Position numbers and translations under genes: made by a program. Positions 49,253 to 64,000 of a stretch of DNA of 64,000 nucleotides are shown here, in pieces (the stretch's first letter is position 1; every line of letters starts with the position of its first letter). The DNA is from Hemibagrus wyckioides (taxonomy: Eukaryota > Chordata > Actinopteri > Siluriformes > Bagridae): positions 18,458,928 through 18,522,927 of the forward strand of contig NC_080711.1 in assembly GCF_019097595.1 (NCBI RefSeq), in the 5' to 3' direction. Under the pieces are notes generated by a model. That model was given only the letters and a program-made list of their open reading frames with translations, had not been told where the DNA came from and made no database searches.

Positions 49253-49553
49253 AACAGCATTAAATCATCACTGCTGCCATCTAGTGGACACTTTCAATAA
49301 GAGGCTTTATACCTTCACCGTTCGCTTTGTTAGGAACATCTGTACTCCTGCACATTCATGCTGTTATCTAATCAGCCAATCATTTATAGCATTTGGCTCG
49401 TATCAGAAGCGACTTACAAAGTTTTTTTTTAAGTATTTATGTTAAAAAAACAACAACATCCTGATAGTGGTTTACCAGGTCAGGGACTAGTATCAGGTTG
49501 AAAAGCATCAGGAGAACATGGAAAACATAGAATAAAACAACAATGTGCTAATA
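49253..49553. other. Spacer between two insertions; carries the last CTCF-like core
   Basis: Apart from the seventh core at 49273-49289 I see nothing identifiable. Confidence 0.5.
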
Positions 49554-50709
49554 TACACTGATCAGCCAGAACATTATGACCACCTGCATAATATTCTGTT
49601 GGTATCCCTTTTGCTGCCAAAACAGCCCTGACTTGTCGAGGCATGGACTCCACTAGATCCCTGAAGGTGTGCTGTGGTAGCTGGCACCAAGATGTTAGCA
49701 GCAGATGCTGTAAGTCCTGTAAGTTGCGAGGTGGGGCCTCCATGGATCGGACTTGTTTGTCCAGCACATCCCATTGATGCTCAATTGGATTGAGATCTGA
49801 GGAATTTGGAGGTCAAGTCAACACACGTTGTTGTGCTCATCAAACCATTCCTGAACCATTTTTGCTTTGTGGCACGGGGCATTATCCTGCTGGAAGAGGC
49901 CACAGACATCAGGGAATACCGTTTCCATGAAAGTGTACATGGTCTGCAACAATGCTTAGGTAGGTGGTACGTGTCAAAGTAACATCCACATGGATGGCAG
50001 GACCCAAGGTTTCTCAGCAGAACATTGCCCAAAGCATGACCCTGCCTCCGCCAGCTTGCCTTCTTCCCATAGTGCATCCTGGTGTCATGTGTTCCTCTGG
50101 TAAGCGACGCACACGCACCCGGCCATCCACGTGATGTAAAAGAGAACATGATTCATAAGACCAGGCCACCTACTTCCACTGCTCTGTGGTCCATTGTTGG
50201 CGCTTTCGGCGGCGCACATGGGTCAGCATGGGCACCATGACTGGTCTGAGGCGATGCAGTCCCATACACAACAAACACCTTTCTATCAGAATCAGCATTA
50301 ACTTCTTCAGCAATTTGAGCAACAGTAGCTCGTCTGTTGGATCGGATCACACGGGTCAGCCTTCACTCCCCACATGCATCAATGAGCCTTGGCCGCCCAT
50401 GACCCTGTTGACTGTTCCTTCCTTGGACCACTTTTAATAGATATTGACCACTGCAGACCGGGAACACCCCACAAGAGCTGCAGTTTTGGAGATGCTCTGA
50501 TCCAGTCGTCTAGCCATCACAATTTGGCCCTTGTCAAACAAATCCTTACACTTGCCCATTTTTCCTGCTTCTAACACATCAACTTTGAAGACAAAATGTT
50601 CACTTGCTGCCTAATATATCCCACCCACTAACAGGTGCCATGATGAGGAGATCATCAGTGTTATTCACTTCACCTGTCAATGCTCATAATTTTATGAATG
50701 ATCAGTGTA
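49554..50709 (-). mobile_element. Decayed Tc1-like DNA transposon
   Basis: The ends TACACTGATCAGCCAGAACA and, reversed from the right, TACACTGATCATTCATAAAA form imperfect terminal inverted repeats about 30 bp long, consistent with TA target duplication. The minus strand between them corresponds to a transposase broken by indels. Landmarks include CGACGGGTC-like N-terminal helix-turn-helix coding, CATCAATGAGCCTTGGCCGC and CATGGATGGCAGGACCCAAG. It lies between smarce1 and the CA10-like gene. Confidence 0.85.
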
Positions 50710-50890
50710 AATAATCAATGAACATGGTGTTCTTGCACCAAGAGCCTTGATGCATGACTTCCTGGTACCCTCAGAGACAATGGGTACAACTAAGCAGTGC
50801 AAGATTGGAGGAATTCTCAGAGAAATGGATTATGGATATTATAAAGTGGAGTGATTCAGACACACACACAGCATTTCCTCCCAAAGCGCC

Positions 50891-50896
50891 TTTATT
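50891..50896 (-). terminator. Polyadenylation signal of the CA10-like gene
   Basis: AATAAA on the minus strand, 93 nt past the stop codon, with a purine- and TG-containing stretch after it. Confidence 0.6.
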
Positions 50897-50988
50897 TAAT
50901 CATAATACACAGTAAAATAAGACGTCTGTCTTTAATCATCTCTCTTTTGTCTCTTTGCAGAAGACACAAACACCATTTATCACAGGGG

Positions 50989-58951
<7,963 letters not shown>

Positions 58952-58989
58952 CTGAGAAATAGAAAGATAAATCGATATATAAACAGTGA

Positions 58990-59043
<54 letters not shown>
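58990..59043 (+). repeat. (CTAT)n microsatellite
   Basis: About 13 units, just upstream (minus sense) of CA10-like exon A. Confidence 0.95.
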
Positions 59044-60219
59044 ATTATAGTACAAGTTCAAATTGCTTTTGTTTTTGTGATGTGAAAAACAAATTAAACA
59101 TAAATTGTTAGATATTTTTCCACTTTTAATGTGATGAAGTCAAAATTATTCAAGTGAAAATAATACTTTGCTAAAGAATCTTTTGCTTAATACAGCACTC
59201 TTTTTGGTAAAACACAACTCAACTTCCTGATTTTATTCAACTCGTCTACATTGCAAAAAATGTTCCAGCTCTATCAATAGACTTTTATGTACAACGCTTT
59301 TTATCTCAGCTTTTCTTTTTTTTGCCTTTTCCCCCTCTTTCTAATGCTTTTTTGATCCCTGGTTTTTGAACTTCACACTGGATCTTGTTCTGGATTGGAT
59401 CCTCTACTCTGGCTCAGCTCTGAACTGGATTGTTTTTACTCTTTCAGTGCCGATCGAAAACATTTTTGATGGCAGATGGATCTTTTTTCAGGAGAGTTCT
59501 TTGCTCCAGAATATTTTGTTTGACAAGGTGGATCTGGCAAGGGGATGCATACTTATCAGCTGTTATCAGCTGTTCTTTATCAAGGTCAACTGCTGGGCAA
59601 CCTTCTGCCTAGTGCCAGCCTCAATGCTGCTCACAACAGAAACTTGATGGTGTAACTCCATGGTGAAACACTCTCCTTCATAACCACCCCACATAACCAC
59701 TCCATTATACTAGGGTCTCACTGGTTATCAATATATGACCTCATGGATACAAGTTAAATTCATCACCTGGAATGAAGCCTGACTTTATAAATGTTTATCT
59801 CAACCAAATTTCTCCACCCATGTAAGTCCATCCCACCACAGAACCCTGCATAGGTATTTAGCAAGTCATAAGCATCCAAATTACCATAGTCCCTGATGGC
59901 CCTGGGGCAGGATTGTTTGCTCTCACCAACGTTGCCTGGGAACAAACCCAGCCACTGAAGGGTTAACAGGGAGCTGTTGTGGTGAAAATGAACATGGAGC
60001 AGCTAAAAGTACAACAACATATAATATACCATATCAGCTTTGGGTCTTGGGGCAACCCTGGGGCTGTGCAATAGGCCTTCTAGCAGACACAACTCCTCCT
60101 AGAGATCAAGCCTATCATCTATTCCTTCCAGAGACCACGGCTATAAGAATCTGAAGCCCTGGCCAAACGCTCCATCCATCCATCCATCCATCCCTCCACC
60201 CACCCACCCATTTGTTCAT
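59044..60219. other. CA10-like intron; SINE fragment near 59930-59985 and (CATC)n near 60170-60195
   Basis: AAACCCAGCCACTGAAGGGT followed by TAACA matches the body of the SINE at 57206-57437 and is probably a second, decayed copy. The remainder, including 59640-59900, may be retroelement-derived but I cannot name it. Confidence 0.4.
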
Positions 60220-60710
60220 TTGTGCAATTGTTCCGATCTTCTACTGAGCAGCCACCTCAGTTTTTCAGGCTTTTATAAATCCATACTATCAGACTTCCCA
60301 TCCTCTGGTGCGATCATTTGCACTGATGACACCTTGTTCTACTCGAAAACCGAAGCAGAGCATATTACCCAGCTACGAGCAATACTAAAAAGACAGTTCG
60401 AAAATAACCTATGTGTCAATTTGGAGAAATGCGAATTGCCTAGATGAGAGTCTGTCATCTCAATTCCCCTAACAGAGTGACCCACAACCATGGAAACAGC
60501 CAAGGTATTATTTAAAAGTGGTGTTTTAAATTGTATGGTCTCTCCAAGGACATTGTTTCTGACTGGGGTGTTCAATTCGCTTCCTGTGTCTGGCAAGATT
60601 TTTTGCAAGCGGCTTAACATAAATATCATCCTGTCCTCAGGCTACCAGTCAAATGGGCAAATGGAGAGTGGCTCAACCAGAAGACTATGAAGATCCTCAG
60701 AGCATACTGC
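60220..60710 (+). mobile_element. Ty3/gypsy-like retrotransposon remnants (reverse transcriptase and integrase pieces)
   Basis: A frame at 60220-60447 reads CTDDTLFYSKTEAEHITQLR and NNLCVNLEKCE. It resembles the catalytic YIDD region and following helix of gypsy reverse transcriptases, with the first residue changed. At 60540-60710, broken frames read VSDWGVQFASCVWQDFLQAA and SSGYQSNGQME, like the integrase core motif VSDRG-QF and SGYHPQSNGQ. The region between the two in a normal element is deleted. This is a pseudogene fragment. Confidence 0.75.
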
Positions 60711-63420
60711 TTTAACAACTAGCAGGATTAGAGCAGGAACAATAAGCACAAATTTTCTTGATGCGTTCATCCACCAGACTTCACACCTTTTCAAAGCATT
60801 CTGGAGTTGTCGTATTCGTGCTCCATTCTGTCTGAGAGTTCTTTGTTACACATACTTTCTGTGCCTCTCATATATTAACATAAGTTAACAATACAAATCA
60901 AACAAATGATCAGTTCTGGCTTAGCCACAACGAATATCAATTAGTCATCCTTTAACATCTCCTATAAGTTTTGCACATGATGATGAATTACTTTTGACTT
61001 AAATAGATCGGAAAGGAGTGACGTATGCACCAAGTCATTCTTTCTTTGTTTCTGTTATCTTTTTTTTTTTCTGGTGGGCCTTCAGGCAAAACCCACACAC
61101 AAGAGGAAGCAATAAATTCAGCAAATTCACTTTGCATAATATTCTTTCGGTGGTAATCACTGTCACACCGGATGAAATCGAATAAAGCTGCAGAGGGGAA
61201 CAGAACCCACTGCAGTGCTGATCTAATGAGTTGCGAGTTAATTCAGCACTGAACTGATGGTGATTGCGATTGCACTTGACAGCAGAGAGAAACAACACTG
61301 ACTAGCCATGCTGGGATAAACTACACGGATGCTGATAAAATGGTGTCATAACTTTCATGATGAAGATGAATATACTCGTTCTTCCCTTTCTCACGCATAT
61401 GCACACAAATCGAACCGGACACGACTGGCTTACTGACGCTGATAACTGTTCTTCACACTGTACCGTGATATTCATCACACCGTTAGCGAAGCTCTCGTTG
61501 CTGTTTCACATGGCAGGAGGCGGCTTTGATACACAAAAGAGATACAATCTGTTCTATTTTAAATGCAGGCCCAGATTTGCATGTCCCAAATCCAAATCAC
61601 CCGCATGCCCTTTTGCCTACGCCTTGATGAAATTGTTAGATGAATCAAGTGTGTATTTTATCACTTAAAAACAGTGCAGGGACCTCAGATCTACCGATAC
61701 TTGTTTAATTCTTTTGAGACATTACAATACTGATATGGATTAATAGACAAAGTGGCACAGAAGAAAGAAAAAGTGAAAAAGATTCAAAAAAAGAGAAAAA
61801 GATTCAAACACTTTTTAAAAGTGTTTGAATCCTGAACAATGCAACAGCAATCTAAATTCTCCCAATCTTGGGAGGCAAGAAAGCAAAACTGGCCGTGCTC
61901 TCTGGGCAGAAGAAACTGCTCCCATCTCCCTTCCCTGTCAATCAGAGTGACAATAGGAGAGGGCAGAGAGCAGTTCCCCATTAAGGAGGTTACACTCCAT
62001 TGTAATGCAGCAAATGCAGCAGTGTTTAAAAAACAAACAAACAAACAAACAAAAAAAAAAAACAGTTGCTGGCTTCATGTGTCTCAGAAGAAGCACATTT
62101 TTGGAAGCCTTTATCCTGCAGAGTTGTGGAATGACAACCTGAAAAGCTTTATTCCTCCTAAATCACAGCAAAGTGCTAAGTCTGATATAAAATTAGTTAA
62201 GGAACTGTTTCAGTGGCTTTCAGTGTAACACGTTTGTTTTTCCCTTTGTTAGATAACCTTACACAGAATTTTAGTGATTGAAGATAACAAATTTTATGAT
62301 CTTATAAACAAGCATTTGGGGCATCTCAAGGAGCGCCAAATATGTATACATTTAAATTTTTCTACAAAGATTTTGTCCCTAGTAGACTAGGTTGAAATGG
62401 AAATACTACAAATTCTTAAAATCCTAAGCGCCTACTTTCACATGCGACATTAACCACCACTGTGGAGTGTGACAAGACAAGGAAATTCAATGCTGAACAT
62501 GGACACAAGCAAAACAGATGCATTTTTTGGCCTCTGGGGAAAAAAAAGTTTTGGAAACAAAACAAATTTGTGTGTTTGTTCATAATATAGCAGCTATAAA
62601 CAGCTGTCGCCTCACCAGCCTTTCTTTTATCTCTCTTTTGACGAAGACTTAATAAATGCAGCTGCTCATGAAACTGAGGAAGTCCTGAAGACTTTCCTGT
62701 GATGGAAAACGTTCACATTTACACATTTAGAGTGTTAACACTGGAGTCCCTGTGAATGAGCTGGGAAAGTGCTGATTAAAATATAATCATATTTATAAGC
62801 CCTTCCAGGATTTTGGGATTCTGCGATCGAAGTATCAAACAAACTCTATGATATTCGGAGGACCGTGAGATTTTTTCGCAGATTTTCCACAGATCTGAGC
62901 CGAGACGTGTCTCGTGACGTCATCACAACTCACATTCAGCCTTCTTTGATTCAAGTGTCAAACAGGAGTACCGCTATCATAGAAAATAATTACATAGTGT
63001 CTTCACTGGTAAGAGTTTAGAAGAAGACTCCTGCTCCAGCATTTTTGGCCACACCAATCACAAAAATACTACACAAAGTCCTATAGGGACTGATTACTAT
63101 AAAGATATTGTTTACATTATTGTCAGATTTAAAAAAATCGAACAATTCGAATTAAATAAAACTTCTTAATTTTTTGTTTAATTTTATAACAGGGCCATTT
63201 ATTCAGTCAATATTACTAAAACGTTTTTCGCAAATGAGACTGATTAGAGATGCAAATTCTGAAGAGACTTGGCACTAAGAGCAAAACATAAACGAAAGGT
63301 TAATTAGCCAACGATGAAGAATGTAAATGTGCTAAATATTTTAACAACAACTAACATGAATAAACAAAGGATTGTTTCAGTGGGTGTGTGCCGAGGTACC
63401 AGAAAAAGTGTGTGTGTGGC
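60711..63420. other. CA10-like intron, mostly unidentified
   Basis: It has a hairpin at 61801-61831 and a (CAAA)n-like tract at 62031-62060. A 130-codon plus-strand frame at 61839-62228 has no recognised similarity, and I do not call it a gene. Confidence 0.4.
61801..61831. repeat. Perfect inverted repeat, 15-bp arms
   Basis: GATTCAAACACTTTT, one T, then AAAAGTGTTTGAATC. It follows a direct repeat of AAAAAGATTCAAA. Confidence 0.95.
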
Positions 63421-64000
63421 TGGAGGGTGTGTGTGTATGTAGGTCTGCTTATTTGCACTTGGCTTATGAATATGTATGACCATGTGGGCTATGTGGCTGC
63501 CTTTGTCGTAAATAGGAAAACAGATTTATATGATCCCACGCGACAATGATCGAGCACTGAACAATGGGATAATTACTTCGAAGAACATTAATTGCAGATT
63601 AGCATAATGAACATATTTTCACTAAGGATAATATTAGTCAGCGGGCTGGTTGATGCAAAAGACAAGAAGATATACGCGAGACTCCATAAGAAAAGCATAA
63701 ATTACTTTATCTTATCTGCTGAGAAACAATTTGTAGGCAAGTCAGACAGACAGAAATAACACAATTTACATTAAAAAACAAAAAAAGGAAACCCTCAATT
63801 AGCCATATTATGTGCAGTGAAAGAATGCAGCTCATGCAGTTCAACAAAAAAATACAATAATTAATTAATTAAATAAATAAATAATGAAATAGAATAATCA
63901 AAGACTGATCCCACATTTCAGTGATCACAGAAGAATATGAGTATAAACATATTTTGGACAAAATACCACGTATGTCTTATGCAAAAATGACACACAGTGT
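63421..64000. other. CA10-like intron, possible conserved noncoding DNA
   Basis: The segment 63450-63700 has unusual non-repetitive texture with many homeodomain- and SOX-like words (ACAATGGGATAATTACTT, TTAATTGCAGATTAGCATAA). There is no exon; the N-terminal CA10 exons are not found before the right edge. Confidence 0.35.

Noticed and set aside
61839..62228. 130-codon plus-strand frame
   Set aside because: No recognisable family, Lys/Asn low-complexity middle, no splice or promoter support; left as unidentified.

Overview
The window is a stretch of ray-finned fish (teleost) nuclear DNA. The reasons are spliced vertebrate genes with GT-AG introns, families of Tc1-like, L2/CR1-like, RTE-like and Ty3/gypsy-like elements common in fish, and very dense micro- and minisatellites. 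Several short interspersed repeats look like those of catfish and other otophysans, but that placement is an inference.

Three protein-coding genes can be read, all on the minus strand. (1) A conventional protein kinase C (prkca/prkcb type) contributes its first three coding exons (36016-36197, 35208-35239, 4417-4499). They encode the pseudosubstrate and the complete C1A zinc finger; the rest of the gene lies left of base 1. Its second intron is about 30.7 kb and holds nearly all the satellite DNA of the window. (2) smarce1 (BAF57, the HMG-box subunit of SWI/SNF/BAF complexes) is complete: ten coding exons between 41924 and 46436 give a 422-residue protein, with two upstream noncoding exon candidates. 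(3) A carbonic-anhydrase-related gene of the CA10/CA11 type contributes its last six coding exons (50989-58951, 233 residues); its N-terminal ~95 residues lie right of the window. Human PRKCA, SMARCE1 and CA10 are all on 17q, so the grouping is consistent with conserved synteny.

Layout from left to right. 1-4416: intron downstream of PKC exon 3 with a broken L2/CR1-like LINE. 4500-35207: PKC intron 2, containing GATA/GACA tracts, Tc1 and SINE-like remnants, a 6.4-kb array built on a 24-bp unit with nested higher-order repeats (17129-23508), and two arrays of a related 20-bp unit (24284-24980 and 26965-28728, the second with a 106-bp higher-order period). 35208-36400: PKC exons 2 and 1 and a CpG-rich promoter. 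36400-41270: intergenic DNA with microsatellites, SINE- and MITE-like repeats and one unexplained open exon-like segment. 41270-47715: smarce1. 47716-50709: a 44-bp tandem repeat carrying a CTCF-like core beside the smarce1 promoter, split by an RTE-like LINE with a 16-bp target duplication, then a decayed Tc1-like transposon. 50870-58951: the CA10-like gene. 59000-64000: its intron, with gypsy-like remnants, a perfect hairpin and possible conserved noncoding DNA.

No bacterial-type system, CRISPR array, rRNA or intact tRNA is present. The most unusual material is the nested satellite organisation inside the PKC intron and the regularly spaced CTCF-like array at the smarce1 promoter. All splice models were made by eye from reading frames, splice sites and remembered human family sequences; no alignment program was run.
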